From Polaromonas jejuensis NBRC 106434 (GTDB taxonomy: Bacteria; Pseudomonadota; Gammaproteobacteria; Burkholderiales; Burkholderiaceae_C), in NCBI RefSeq assembly GCF_001598235.1, contig NZ_BCYO01000005.1, positions 124,001-188,000 of the forward strand: 64,000 nt of DNA. The letters run 5' to 3'. The notes beneath the pieces were generated by a model. The model was not told the origin of the DNA. It was given only the letters and a program-made list of their open reading frames with translations, and did not search any database. Shown here piece by piece: positions 18,609 to 29,503 of the stretch. Made by a program: the position numbers and the translations under genes. Position 1 is the first letter of the stretch; each line of letters opens with the position of its first letter.

Positions 18609-18665
18609 GTCAGGTCCCTTCTGGAGACAGCGCGGCAAGCCAGGCTAAAAGCGGGAACACCGCAC

Positions 18666-19307
18666 TCATTTTCTGAGGGTATTGAGGTGGCGCACAAAGC
18701 GCTCCGCAGACAGTTCCATGGTCAGCAGGTAGCCATCGACCCGGGCGCGGAAGTAGCGCCAGAAAATCAGTGCAGGAATCGCCACCATCAGGCCAAACGC
18801 GGTGTTGTACAGCGCCATCGAAATGCCTTGCGCCAGTTGCGCCGGGTTGCCGCCGGCCGCGTTGCTGACGCCGCCCGCGCCGCCCGCCTGGGAGCCGAAA
18901 ATCTCTATCATGCCGATGACCGTTCCCAGCAGGCCCAGCAAGGGCGCTGCAGAGGCGATGGTGGCCAGCGCGGCCAGGTAACGCTCCAGCTTGTGCGCCG
19001 CCTGCCGGCCTGCGCCTTCCAGTGTGGAGCGCAGGTCGTCTTCGCTGATGTGCGGGTTGGTGTTCAGTGCGCGAAAGCCGCTGGCCAGTACTTCGCCGAG
19101 CAGGGAGTTTTCCTCCAGCTGCGATACCACGCTGGGCGAGGGGACGGCGTTGCGGGAGACGGTGATGGCTTCGTCAAGAAGCTTGGGCGGGGCGACTTTG
19201 GGAGTTTTGAGGCTGGTAAAACGCTCAATGACCAGCGCGAGAGCGAGGATGGAACAGGCTACCAAAGGCCAGATCGGCCAGCCCGCGGCTTGTATGATCG
19301 AAAACAA
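18666..19307 (-). CDS. exbB: ExbB/MotA/TolQ-family proton channel protein
   Basis: 213 residues with three membrane segments: IWPLVACSILALALVIERF, ATIASAAPLLGLLGTVIGMI and AFGLMVAIPALIFW. The conserved cytoplasmic and pore residues of the family are present (GLLGTVIGMIEIF; Thr and Pro in the third helix region). First gene of the exbB-exbD-lpxK-trm112-kdsB(-adk) operon, an order I know from beta-proteobacteria, which ties TonB energisation to lipid A synthesis. Confidence 0.96.
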   Translation of the reverse strand: MFSIIQAAGWPIWPLVACSILALALVIERFTSLKTPKVAPPKLLDEAITVSRNAVPSPSVVSQLEENSLLGEVLASGFRALNTNPHISEDDLRSTLEGAGRQAAHKLERYLAALATIASAAPLLGLLGTVIGMIEIFGSQAGGAGGVSNAAGGNPAQLAQGISMALYNTAFGLMVAIPALIFWRYFRARVDGYLLTMELSAERFVRHLNTLRK

Positions 19308-19433
19308 TGCACAACTCCAAGCAGATAATTTGAGTTGGATTATGGCCTACCGAACACCTGCCAATCGCTGTTGCGCTGCCGTGGTTCGGAATGTTTTCTA
19401 CCCCCTGTTTTGTAAGACTTAGCCCACAGAACT

Positions 19434-19442
19434 TGTGGATAA
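19434..19442 (-). promoter_or_regulatory. DnaA-box-like site
   Basis: TGTGGATAA, the complement of the consensus DnaA box TTATCCACA, with a one-mismatch neighbour TGTGGGCAA starting 13 bases later. It is in the exbB-xseA divergent spacer. It may be a chance match. Confidence 0.3.
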
Positions 19443-19648
19443 CTTTGTGGGCAACTGCCGGGACGAAGTCCCGAAAGCCGCGCCACAGCGTGCATGTAAC
19501 AAAACGATGAAAATTTGAGCAGCATTAAGTTATTAAAAATCAATGAGTTATACGAGTTCATCACGCTGTCTGCGGCAAATCATTGGCACCATGCCCGCCT
19601 CGTGGGGCTCTGTGGAGTACTTTCGTTGTCACCGCAATGGTTTCGGCC

Positions 19649-20974
19649 ATGTCTGACGCGTCGGGACCGCAGGCAAGGCCGCCCAACCCTGCGCGTGACG
19701 CGGGTGTGCGCATCTGGCCCGTGGGCTCGCTGCTGCGCGCGATTGCCGACAGCCTGGAAGCCCGTTTCAATCCTGTGGCCGTGCAGGGTGAAATCACCGG
19801 CTTTTCGCGCGCCGCCAGCGGGCATTGCTATTTTTCCCTGAAGGACGAGCAGGGGCAGGTGCGTTGCGCCATGTTCCGCCGGGCGGCCAGCCTGCTGGAT
19901 TTTTCTCCGCGTGATGGGCAATTGGTCGAGTTGCGGGGCCGTCTGGGCGTGTACGAGCCGCGCGGCGAACTGCAACTGGTGGTCGAATCCATGCGCCAGG
20001 CCGGGCAGGGCAATCTGTTCGAGCAGTTTTTGCTGCTCAAGGCCAAGCTCGAAGCCGAAGGCCTGTTCGACACCGCACGCAAGCGCCCCTTGCCCCTGCT
20101 GCCTCGCGCCATCGGCGTGGTCACCTCCTTGGGCGCCGCGGCGCTGCATGACGTGGTGACCGCCCTGCAGCGCCGCGCCCCGCACATCCCTGTGGTGATT
20201 TACCCTGCCAGCGTGCAGGGCGGCCAGGCCGCCGGTGAGCTGCGCGAGGCTTTGCTCAAGGCCTACCAGCGGAAGCCCGTTGATAAGGTCGACGTATTGC
20301 TGCTGGTCCGCGGCGGCGGCGCCATGGAGGACTTGTGGGCCTTTAATGATGAGCAGCTCGCCCGCACCATCGTGGCTTCACCCATGCCTGTGGTCAGTGG
20401 GGTGGGGCATGAAACGGATTTCACCATTGCCGATTTCTGTGCCGATGTGCGTGCCCCCACGCCCACGGCTGCGGCCGAGCTTTGCGCACGGTCGCAAAGT
20501 GTCTGGCTGGGTGCTTTGGAGCAGGCTTTCTCGCGGCTGCAAAACGGGGTAGACCGGCAGATGCAGTCGCACAGCCAGCGGCTGGACTGGGCAGCGTCCC
20601 GTGTCAGCCGGCCTTCGCATCTGGTCACCCGGCAGCAGGCACGCCTGGCCGGGCTGGCGCAAAACCTGCGACATGCGATGCTATCGATAGTGAAGCATGA
20701 AAAGATGCACCTGCAAGGTCTGGAGGCCGAGGTGCCGAAAAAAGTCGCAGATTGCATGCAGCGCTGCCAGCACCAGATCGAGCGTGCCCAGCTGCGCCTT
20801 GATCTGCTGGACCCTACGCTGGTGTTAAAGCGCGGCTACGCCTGGGTGACAGATGTCGAAGGTCGTGCGTTGACGCGTGCCCAGGACCTGGCCCTCGGAC
20901 AAAAACTGCGCCTGCATTTGTCGCAAGGGCGGGCCGGAGTGACCGTGAGCGAGTTGTACCCCAATGAAAGTTAG
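19649..20974 (+). CDS. xseA: Exodeoxyribonuclease VII large subunit
   Basis: 441 residues from the ATG at 19649; earlier in-frame ATGs at 19583 and 19637 have no ribosome binding site either, so the start is uncertain. The N-terminal OB-fold has VQGEITGFSRAASGHCYFSLKDE. The nuclease core has IGVVTSLGAAALHDV, LLLVRGGGAMEDLWAFND and PVVSGVGHETDFTIADFCADVRAPTPTAAAE, all family signatures. A long coiled coil follows. It degrades single-stranded DNA together with XseB, which is not in this window. The coiled coil (AMLSIVKHEKMHLQGLEAEV) is partly encoded by DNA matching the interspersed repeat. Confidence 0.96.
   Translation: MSDASGPQARPPNPARDAGVRIWPVGSLLRAIADSLEARFNPVAVQGEITGFSRAASGHCYFSLKDEQGQVRCAMFRRAASLLDFSPRDGQLVELRGRLGVYEPRGELQLVVESMRQAGQGNLFEQFLLLKAKLEAEGLFDTARKRPLPLLPRAIGVVTSLGAAALHDVVTALQRRAPHIPVVIYPASVQGGQAAGELREALLKAYQRKPVDKVDVLLLVRGGGAMEDLWAFNDEQLARTIVASPMPVVSGVGHETDFTIADFCADVRAPTPTAAAELCARSQSVWLGALEQAFSRLQNGVDRQMQSHSQRLDWAASRVSRPSHLVTRQQARLAGLAQNLRHAMLSIVKHEKMHLQGLEAEVPKKVADCMQRCQHQIERAQLRLDLLDPTLVLKRGYAWVTDVEGRALTRAQDLALGQKLRLHLSQGRAGVTVSELYPNES
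20679..20730. repeat. Repeat element inside xseA
   Basis: Core TGCTATCGATAGTGAAGCA followed by AAGGTCTGGAGGCCGA, closely matching the CTATC..GATAG core and the GGGCTGGAGGCC tail of the intergenic copies. It is read in frame within the coiled-coil part of XseA. Confidence 0.6.
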
Positions 20975-20977
20975 ACC

Positions 20978-21033
20978 CCAAGCTTCGCAGCCCCCCGAGG
21001 GGGCTCTGTTTTGCCTTGGGACGGCCCGACGGC
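20978..21033. repeat. GC-rich interspersed repeat (second family)
   Basis: CCCCAAGCTTCGC, then CCCCCCGAGGGGGC, then TTGCCTTGGGACGGCCCGA, similar in layout (opposite orientation) to 8215-8325. It lies directly after the xseA stop and next to a terminator. Confidence 0.35.
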
Positions 21034-21060
21034 AAAAGGGCCGCACTGAGCGGCCCTTTT
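21034..21060. terminator. Bidirectional Rho-independent terminator
   Basis: AAAAGGGCCGC-ACTGA-GCGGCCCTTTT, flanked by A and T runs, between the convergent xseA and the PuuD-like gene. Confidence 0.85.
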
Positions 21061-21079
21061 AGCGCGGCGAAGGCCGGAT

Positions 21080-21667
21080 TTACAGGCCCAGGCCGCCGTT
21101 TTGCTGCGCGACCATGCAAAACAGCATGGGAATCGAAAACATGGTGTTGAAACGCGAAGTCAGCATGGCCAGACGTGCTGCCTTGGCTTTTTCTGCGGCT
21201 TCCACCGTGACGATGCCAAGCGCCTTTTTCTGGTTAGGCCAAATGATGAACCAGACATTGAAGGCCATCACCAGGGCAAGCCACATGCCTATGCCAATGG
21301 CCGTGAACGGCTTTTGCAGACCCAGCGCGGCCACGATGTAGCCACTCATGAAGGCCAGCAGCAAACCGGTGACGACGGTGGCCAGCGCCGCCCAGCGGAA
21401 CCAGAACAGCGCAGAGGGTGCTATGACTTTGCTGATCGCCGGTTTTTGCTCATCCGGAATTTTTGGCATGGAGGGAATCTGCACGAAGTTGAAATACCAC
21501 AGCAGGCCAATCCACATCACACCGGACAGCACATGCAGCCAGCGCATGAAAAAAGTCCACCAGGCATGACTGACACCCACATGCGCGCCCGTGGCCAGCA
21601 CCAAAATGACGAGCAGCACGACGCCGGCCAGCACGGTGCGGCCGAGAGATTGAAGTATGGCACCCAT
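21080..21667 (-). CDS. PuuD-like (urate hydroxylase) integral membrane protein without cytochrome domain
   Basis: 195 residues with about five membrane helices. Segments FFMRWLHVLSGVMWIGLLWYFNFVQ and FNVWFIIWPNQKKALGI are typical of the membrane domain of bacterial PuuD urate hydroxylases, with His residues (H in RWLHVLSG) suited to haem binding. Full PuuD is about 400 residues with a C-terminal cytochrome c domain; this one stops after the membrane part, so urate oxidation is doubtful. No other purine-degradation genes adjoin. It lies divergent from sodB. Confidence 0.8.
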   Translation of the reverse strand: MGAILQSLGRTVLAGVVLLVILVLATGAHVGVSHAWWTFFMRWLHVLSGVMWIGLLWYFNFVQIPSMPKIPDEQKPAISKVIAPSALFWFRWAALATVVTGLLLAFMSGYIVAALGLQKPFTAIGIGMWLALVMAFNVWFIIWPNQKKALGIVTVEAAEKAKAARLAMLTSRFNTMFSIPMLFCMVAQQNGGLGL

Positions 21668-21905
21668 TATTGATTCCTTCTTCAGATGATGAGATATCGA
21701 TTATGAGAATCAAACAGGCTCATGGCAAGGCAATATATGGCGGCCTGGTGCTTGAAGAGCGGATCGCTCAAGCCGGGTGCCTGCATTGGGCCCGCGCTTG
21801 AACAGGTACCGCCCCACAAGGTTTAGCGATGCTTCTACAATGCGACGCTGGCATTGCTCAAGAGATTCTTCGAGGTGCCGCAACCTAACCCTAACACGAC
21901 ATACG

Positions 21906-22487
21906 ATGGAACATACCCTTCCCGCACTACCCTACGCGATTGACGCCCTGGCCCCGCACTACTCCAAGGAAACGCTGGAGTTCCACCACGGCAAGCACCA
22001 CAACGCGTATGTGGTCAACCTCAACAACCTGCAAAAAGGGACCGAATTCGAGAGCAAGACGCTCGAAGAAATCATCAAGAGCTCCAGCGGCGGCGTGTAC
22101 AACAACGCAGCCCAGATCTGGAACCACACCTTTTTCTGGAGCTGCATGAAGCCTGCCGGCGGCGGCGAACCCGGCGGCGCGCTGGCTGCAGCCATCAATG
22201 CCAAGTTTGGCTCTTACGCTTCATTCAAAGAGGCTTTTGTCAAGTCGGCTGTCGGCAACTTCGGTTCCGGCTGGACCTGGCTGGTCAAAAAAGCCGACGG
22301 CACGGTGGACATCGTCAACACCGGTGCAGCCGGCACGCCCCTGACCACGGCCGACAAGGCCCTGCTGACGGTGGATGTGTGGGAACACGCCTACTACATC
22401 GACTACCGCAACCTGCGTCCCAAGTTTGTCGAAACCTTTCTGTCCAACCTGGTGAACTGGGGCTTTGCCGAGGCCAACTTCGCCTAA
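21906..22487 (+). CDS. sodB: Superoxide dismutase [Fe]
   Basis: 193 residues starting [20 protein letters not shown]. Metal ligands: His in [13 protein letters not shown], His in [12 protein letters not shown], and Asp/His in [14 protein letters not shown]. The [12 protein letters not shown] motif and the QNH..FFW region point to the iron type. Cytoplasmic defence against superoxide. It has its own promoter region and ends at a strong bidirectional terminator. Confidence 0.97.
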   Translation: MEHTLPALPYAIDALAPHYSKETLEFHHGKHHNAYVVNLNNLQKGTEFESKTLEEIIKSSSGGVYNNAAQIWNHTFFWSCMKPAGGGEPGGALAAAINAKFGSYASFKEAFVKSAVGNFGSGWTWLVKKADGTVDIVNTGAAGTPLTTADKALLTVDVWEHAYYIDYRNLRPKFVETFLSNLVNWGFAEANFA

Positions 22488-22507
22488 TACGGCGAGCGTT
22501 CAGCTGC

Positions 22508-22536
22508 AAAAAAGCCGACATCAAGTCGGCTTTTTT
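22508..22536. terminator. Bidirectional Rho-independent terminator
   Basis: AAAAAAGCCGACATCAAGTCGGCTTTTTT. It serves sodB from the left and the DUF192 gene from the right. Confidence 0.92.
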
Positions 22537-22554
22537 ATGGCTGAAAGGCGGGGG

Positions 22555-23049
22555 TCAGCGCTTGGCGTCAAAGAGCGGGCCGCCCAGCTTGCTGCCGGCC
22601 TTGATGCCTTTTTTGGCAAACCAGCCCTTGTTCATTTCCAGAACATAGCGAACCGGTTGGGCCGAGCAGTGGGAATCCGTGGTTTGCGGCTTCATGTCGG
22701 CCAGGTTCACGATGGTGCCGTCATCGGCCACGAAAGCGGCCGTCAAGGGGAGCAGGGTGTTTTTCATCCAGAAGCACTGCTGGGTGGCCTGCTCGAACAC
22801 AAAAATCATGCCTTCCGGCTGCGGCATGTCCTTGCGGAACATCAGGCCGATCTGGCGCTGTTCGGGCGTGAACGCCACTTGCGCATCAATCACATACATG
22901 CCGGCAGACAGCTTGATGCGCTGCAGATTCATTTGCGGGCCTTCTTGAGCGCCGCTCCAGTGAGGGGAAAGCAGGGCCATGGCGGCCAGCGCAGCAAGCA
23001 GGCCCTTGCGTGCCTTGTTAAAGGAAAAGACGCCCGGTTTTAAAAACAT
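22555..23049 (-). CDS. DUF192 family exported protein
   Basis: 164 residues. A signal peptide (KARKGLLAALAAMALLSPHWSGAQE) is followed by a DUF192 domain: DAQVAFTPEQRQIGLMFRKD, the FVFEQATQQCFWMKNTLLPL core and YVLEMNKGWFAKKGIKAGS. The family is widespread and exported, with a small beta-barrel fold and no established activity. It shares a terminator with sodB; upstream lies a convergent-free gap and another exported small protein gene in the same direction. Confidence 0.9.
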   Translation of the reverse strand: MFLKPGVFSFNKARKGLLAALAAMALLSPHWSGAQEGPQMNLQRIKLSAGMYVIDAQVAFTPEQRQIGLMFRKDMPQPEGMIFVFEQATQQCFWMKNTLLPLTAAFVADDGTIVNLADMKPQTTDSHCSAQPVRYVLEMNKGWFAKKGIKAGSKLGGPLFDAKR

Positions 23050-23105
23050 GAATTCACCGCATTAAAGTTGAACTGCCAGCATAAACGACGCGCGTAAAAA
23101 GCCCG

Positions 23106-23129
23106 AAAAAAAGCCCGCACTGGGCGGGC
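23106..23129 (-). terminator. Rho-independent terminator, leftward
   Basis: On the minus strand GCCCGC-CCAGT-GCGGGC followed by seven T residues. It lies just after the stop of the Ala/Lys-rich exported protein gene. Confidence 0.85.
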
Positions 23130-23152
23130 ATTCTGACCGAAGTCACCAGGAA

Positions 23153-23458
23153 TTACTTCTTGGCTTCTTCCTTGGCAACAGGCTTGGCTTCCGCTTTCTT
23201 GGCAGCAGCTTCAGCTTTTTTTGCGGCAGCGGCTTCGGCTTTTGCTTTTTTGGCTGCAGCGGCTTTTTCTTTCTTGGCGGCCTTGGCGGCAGCTTTCTCT
23301 TCCTTGGTCATCGCTTTCTTGGCTTCTGCCTTGGCTGCAGGAGCAGCAGGCGCTGCGGCAGCGGTAGGGGCCGCAGGCGCTGCAGGAGCAGCAGGCGCTT
23401 GTGCAAAAGCACCTGCAGCGAAGAGGCCAGCGATCAAAGCAGCGAGGATCTTGTTCAT
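23153..23458 (-). CDS. Exported Ala/Lys-rich low-complexity protein
   Basis: 101 residues from the ATG at 23458, with AAGGA 9 bases upstream; the longer frame to 23536 has no such site. A signal peptide MNKILAALIAGLFAAGAFAQ is followed by an Ala-Pro spacer (APAAPAAPAAPTAAAAP) and then a strongly basic Ala/Lys tract built from repeats such as KAAAKK, KAEAAAAKK and AAAKKAEA. The tract would be a charged helix in the periplasm. The sequence resembles histone-H1-like or TolA-linker composition but has no globular domain. Function unknown. Own ribosome site and terminator support it as a real single-gene unit. Confidence 0.8.
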   Translation of the reverse strand: MNKILAALIAGLFAAGAFAQAPAAPAAPAAPTAAAAPAAPAAKAEAKKAMTKEEKAAAKAAKKEKAAAAKKAKAEAAAAKKAEAAAKKAEAKPVAKEEAKK

Positions 23459-23666
23459 TTGGAGTTTCCTTAAAACGGTATTGGAAAAAAATACCCCGAA
23501 CTTTTCGGAGGCCCTCCCGTAACGGAGGCTGCTCACAAAGCGTTGACAGATACACGCAAATTCTTTGCAAGAAGCTTTTCCGGCTAAAATTTAGGGGGTT
23601 TTACCTAAACTGCTGAGAGTGGCGTTCCCTGTGAGCGTCATCAGCGCCCACCGGAGACTTCTGCAC

Positions 23667-24920
23667 ATGTACCAGCACATCAAGGTGCCAGCCCAAGGCC
23701 AAAAAATCACTGTCAATGCCGACAACTCTTTGAATGTTCCTGACGAGCCTGTCATTCCGTTCATCGAAGGCGACGGCACCGGTGCAGACATCACGCCGGT
23801 CATGCTCAAGGTGGTGGATGCAGCGGTTGCCAAAGCCTATGGCGGCAAGAAAAAAATCCACTGGATGGAAGTGTTTGCCGGCGAGAAGTCCACCAAGGTC
23901 TATGGCCCCGACGTGTGGCTGCCCGAAGAGACCCTGCACGCCGTGCGCGACTATGTGGTGTCCATCAAGGGCCCGCTGACCACGCCCGTGGGCGGCGGTA
24001 TCCGCAGCCTGAACGTGGCCCTGCGCCAGGAACTGGACCTCTACGTCTGCCTGCGCCCCATCCAGTACTTCGCCGGCGTTCCTTCGCCCGTGAAAGAGCC
24101 GCAAAAAACCAATATGGTGATCTTCCGCGAAAACTCGGAAGACATTTACGCCGGTATCGAATTCGAATCGGGCAGCGACAAGGCCAAGAAACTCATCAAG
24201 TTCCTGCAGGACGAGATGGGCGTCAAGAAAATCCGCTTCCCCAACACCTCCGGCATCGGCATCAAGCCGGTTTCCAGCGAAGGCACCGAGCGCCTGGTGC
24301 GCAAGGCCATCCAGTACGCCATTGACCATGACAAGCCCAGCGTGACCATCGTGCACAAGGGCAACATCATGAAGTTCACCGAAGGCGGTTTCCGTGACTG
24401 GGCTTATGCCCTGGCCCAGAAGGAATTCGGCGCCGAACTGATCGACGGTGGCCCATGGTGCAAGTTCAAGAACCCGAAAACGGGCAAGGACATCATCGTC
24501 AAGGACAGCATCGCCGATGCCTTCCTGCAGCAAATCCTGCTGCGCCCCGCCGAGTACAGCGTGATTGCCACCCTGAACCTGAACGGCGACTACGTCTCCG
24601 ACGCACTGGCCGCCCAGGTCGGCGGTATCGGCATTGCCCCGGGCGCCAACCTGAGCGACACCGTCGCCATGTTCGAAGCCACGCACGGCACGGCACCCAA
24701 GTACGCCGGCAAGGACTACGTGAACCCAGGTTCCGAAATCCTGTCAGCCGAAATGATGTTGCGCCACATGGGCTGGACGAAGGCTGCCGACCTGATCATC
24801 AGCTCGATGGAAAAATCAATCGAGTCCAAGAAGGTCACCTATGACTTCGCCCGGCTCATGGAAGGCGCGACCCAGGTCAGCTGCTCCGGTTTCGGCCAGG
24901 TCATGATCGACCACATGTAA
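23667..24920 (+). CDS. icd: Isocitrate dehydrogenase, NADP-dependent
   Basis: 417 residues from ATG 23667 (GGAG upstream), matching the 416-residue E. coli enzyme. Converts isocitrate to 2-oxoglutarate in the TCA cycle. Isocitrate-binding [16 protein letters not shown], the phosphorylatable Ser and neighbours in [14 protein letters not shown], metal-binding Asp in [16 protein letters not shown], and the NADP-binding end [15 protein letters not shown] are all present. Single gene with its own terminator. Confidence 0.97.
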   Translation: MYQHIKVPAQGQKITVNADNSLNVPDEPVIPFIEGDGTGADITPVMLKVVDAAVAKAYGGKKKIHWMEVFAGEKSTKVYGPDVWLPEETLHAVRDYVVSIKGPLTTPVGGGIRSLNVALRQELDLYVCLRPIQYFAGVPSPVKEPQKTNMVIFRENSEDIYAGIEFESGSDKAKKLIKFLQDEMGVKKIRFPNTSGIGIKPVSSEGTERLVRKAIQYAIDHDKPSVTIVHKGNIMKFTEGGFRDWAYALAQKEFGAELIDGGPWCKFKNPKTGKDIIVKDSIADAFLQQILLRPAEYSVIATLNLNGDYVSDALAAQVGGIGIAPGANLSDTVAMFEATHGTAPKYAGKDYVNPGSEILSAEMMLRHMGWTKAADLIISSMEKSIESKKVTYDFARLMEGATQVSCSGFGQVMIDHM

Positions 24921-24944
24921 AGCAGCCTGCTGCTTTGCCCTGAA

Positions 24945-24977
24945 GACCGCCCGGGAGCGATCCCGAGGCGGTTTTTT
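24945..24977 (+). terminator. Rho-independent terminator
   Basis: GACCGCCCGGGA-GCGA-TCCCGAGGCGGTTTTTTC, 25 bases after the icd stop. Confidence 0.88.
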
Positions 24978-25079
24978 CATGAGCGCAGAATGGCGGGAAA
25001 TCGAACTTGAATGTTGCCCAACCGCCACCAATTTCCCCCCACGGCACACCGGGCAATTCCGGTCGCTAGAATGAATTCC

Positions 25080-25448
25080 ATGGCTACCCAATCACCCAAA
25101 TCCCCGGCAAGCCCTCCGGCACCCGCTATCAGGCCCGACGATGTCAATGGCGGGGATTCGGTCGTGCTGGAGCGTCGCCCGCAAAAGACCAAACCGCCGC
25201 AGATGTACCAGGTGGTTTTGCTCAACGATGACTACACGCCGATGGAATTCGTCGTGGTGGTCATTCAGGAGTTTTTCAACAAGGACCGGGAAACTGCCAC
25301 GCAAATCATGCTGAAGATACATCTGGACGGCAAGGGCGTTTGCGGGGTGTTTTCCAAAGATGTCGCGGCCACCAAGGTTGACCAGGTCACCGAGGCGGCA
25401 CGAAAAAACGGCCATCCGTTGCAGTGTGTCAGCGAGCCCATTGAATAA
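25080..25448 (+). CDS. clpS: ATP-dependent Clp protease adaptor ClpS
   Basis: 122 residues if started at ATG 25080 (125 from ATG 25071); neither has a strong ribosome site. After a Pro-rich disordered leader comes the ClpS domain: [23 protein letters not shown] contains the N-degron pocket residues ([10 protein letters not shown]), and [20 protein letters not shown] follows. It delivers N-end-rule substrates to ClpA, whose gene starts 71 bases downstream, so the pair forms one operon. Confidence 0.96.
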   Translation: MATQSPKSPASPPAPAIRPDDVNGGDSVVLERRPQKTKPPQMYQVVLLNDDYTPMEFVVVVIQEFFNKDRETATQIMLKIHLDGKGVCGVFSKDVAATKVDQVTEAARKNGHPLQCVSEPIE

Positions 25449-25519
25449 TTGGAAATTCGGCCAATATTCTCTTCAGAAGTGAGTAAAGTAAACATGCAAG
25501 CAAGCCGAAAGGAAAATCT

Positions 25520-27856
<2,337 letters not shown>

Positions 27857-27880
27857 CAGCGCGGATTGTCAAGCGCTCTC

Positions 27881-27915
27881 AAAAGGCCGGTAGCATCATG
27901 CTATCGGCCTTTTTT
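27881..27915 (+). terminator. Rho-independent terminator of clpA built on a repeat-like palindrome
   Basis: AAAAGGCCGGTAGCA-TCA-TGCTATCGGCCTTTTTTC; the inner stem GGTAGCA/TGCTATC resembles the repeat core. It begins about 25 bases after the clpA stop. Confidence 0.85.
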
Positions 27916-27985
27916 CATGATGCTATCAAAACGCTAGCTTCTTGCGCCCGCTGCATCTGGGCTGGAGGCCTTTTTTGCTTAAGAA
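27916..27985. repeat. Interspersed palindromic element, intergenic copy
   Basis: TGATGCTATCAAAACGCTAGCTTCTTGCGC, then GGGCTGGAGGCCTTTTTTGC, a full-length copy with core, middle and tail. It lies between clpA's terminator and sbcB. Confidence 0.65.
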
Positions 27986-27994
27986 AACGACAAC

Positions 27995-29446
27995 ATGCAA
28001 CCCATGGCTTCGCACACCTTCCTGTGGCACGACTACGAAACCTTCGGCATCAGCCCGCGCCGTGACCGGCCCGCGCAGTTTGCCGGGATTCGCACCGACG
28101 CCGAGCTGAACGAGGTCGGCGAGCCGCTGATGATTTACTGCCAGCCCGCCAACGATTACCTGCCCGACCCGGCGTCCTGCCTGATCACCGGCATCACGCC
28201 GCAGCTGTGCCTGGAGCGCGGTGTGGCCGAGCACGCGTTTGCGGCGCAGATCGAGCAGATGCTGGCCCAGCCCGGCACGATTGGCGTGGGCTACAACACC
28301 ATACGCTTCGATGACGAGGTGACGCGCTTCATGTTCTGGCGCAACCTGATAGACCCCTATGCGCGGGAGTGGCAGAACGACTGCGGCCGCTGGGATTTGC
28401 TGGATGTGGTGCGCATGGCCTATGCGCTGCGGCCCGACGGCATCCGGTGGCCGCTCAAGGAAGACGGCAAGCCCAGCTTCAAGCTGGAAGACCTGGCGCG
28501 CGCCAACGGCCTGCTGCATGAGGCGGCGCACGATGCCCTGTCCGACGTGCGCGCCACCATTGCGCTGGCGCGGCTGATTCGCAGGGCCCAGCCCAAGCTG
28601 TTTGACTTTGCCTTAAGCCTGCACAAAAAGGACCGCGTGGCCGCCGAGCTGGGCCTTCCCGCCAGCCCGCAGACGGCCAGGCCGTTTCTGCATGTGTCGG
28701 GCATGTTCCCGGCCGAGCGCGGCTGCCTGGCCGTGATGTTTCCGCTGGCCACCCACCCGAGCAACAAGAATGAAATCCTGGCCTGGGACCTGGCGCACGA
28801 CCCCAGCGAGCTGCCGCTGCTGGACGTCGCCACCTTGCGCCAGCGCCTGTTCACCAAGTCGGCCGACCTGCCCGAAGGCGTGAGCCGGCTGCCTATCAAG
28901 TCGGTGCACCTCAACAAGTCGCCCATGGTCGTGCGCCAGCTGCAAGCCCTGACGCCGCAGATGGCGGCGAAGTGGGGCGTGGACATGGACGCCGCGCTGC
29001 GCCACGCCGAAAAAGCCGCCGGCCTGCCCGACATGAGCGCGATCTGGCCCGAGGTGTTTCAGCGGCCCCAAGAAGCCACGCCGGACGTGGACGAAGACCT
29101 GTACGGCGGCTTCATAGGCAACGCCGACCGCCGGCGGCTGAACCAGTTGCGCGCGCTGCCTGCCGCCGAGCTGGCGCACAGCCGCACCGGCTTCGACGAC
29201 GACCGGCTGGAAGAGCTGCTGTTTCGCTACCGCGCCCGCAACTTTCCGCAGACCCTCACGCCCGACGAGGCCGAGCGCTGGGAAGCGCATCGCGCCGCGC
29301 GGCTGCTCGAAGGCGAGGGCGGCGCGCGCAATGTGGATGCGCTGTTTGCCGAGATTGATGCCCTGCAGCAAAGCGCCGACGAGCGCGCTGAGGCGATTCT
29401 GGGTGCCCTGTACGATTACGCGGAGCTGATCACACCGGCGCCGTGA
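27995..29446 (+). CDS. sbcB: Exodeoxyribonuclease I
   Basis: 483 residues. DEDDh 3'-5' exonuclease: first acidic motif in FLWHDYETFGISPRRDRPAQFAG, second in IGVGYNTIRFDDEVTRFMFWRN, third in LLHEAAHDALSDVRATIALARL. The SH3-like and helical C-terminal regions characteristic of ExoI follow (KNEILAWDLAHDPSELP; AQTAR-type segments, and FRYRARNFPQTLTPDE). It digests single-stranded DNA in recombination and mismatch repair. Gap to the next gene is short (57 bases). Confidence 0.96.
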   Translation: MQPMASHTFLWHDYETFGISPRRDRPAQFAGIRTDAELNEVGEPLMIYCQPANDYLPDPASCLITGITPQLCLERGVAEHAFAAQIEQMLAQPGTIGVGYNTIRFDDEVTRFMFWRNLIDPYAREWQNDCGRWDLLDVVRMAYALRPDGIRWPLKEDGKPSFKLEDLARANGLLHEAAHDALSDVRATIALARLIRRAQPKLFDFALSLHKKDRVAAELGLPASPQTARPFLHVSGMFPAERGCLAVMFPLATHPSNKNEILAWDLAHDPSELPLLDVATLRQRLFTKSADLPEGVSRLPIKSVHLNKSPMVVRQLQALTPQMAAKWGVDMDAALRHAEKAAGLPDMSAIWPEVFQRPQEATPDVDEDLYGGFIGNADRRRLNQLRALPAAELAHSRTGFDDDRLEELLFRYRARNFPQTLTPDEAERWEAHRAARLLEGEGGARNVDALFAEIDALQQSADERAEAILGALYDYAELITPAP

Positions 29447-29503
29447 CTTGCACGCGTTCTTTCCGGCACCTTGCCGCACCTGCTTTTGGGAACTGACATC
29501 ACC

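Noticed and set aside
21690..21720. Fur-box-like GATTATGAGAATCA before sodB
   Set aside because: Only one half matches the Fur consensus; too weak to call.
23595..23640. GCTGAGAGTGGCG ahead of icd, resembling the start of a TPP riboswitch
   Set aside because: The ACCTGA and GCGTAGGGA blocks are missing and icd is not a thiamine gene.
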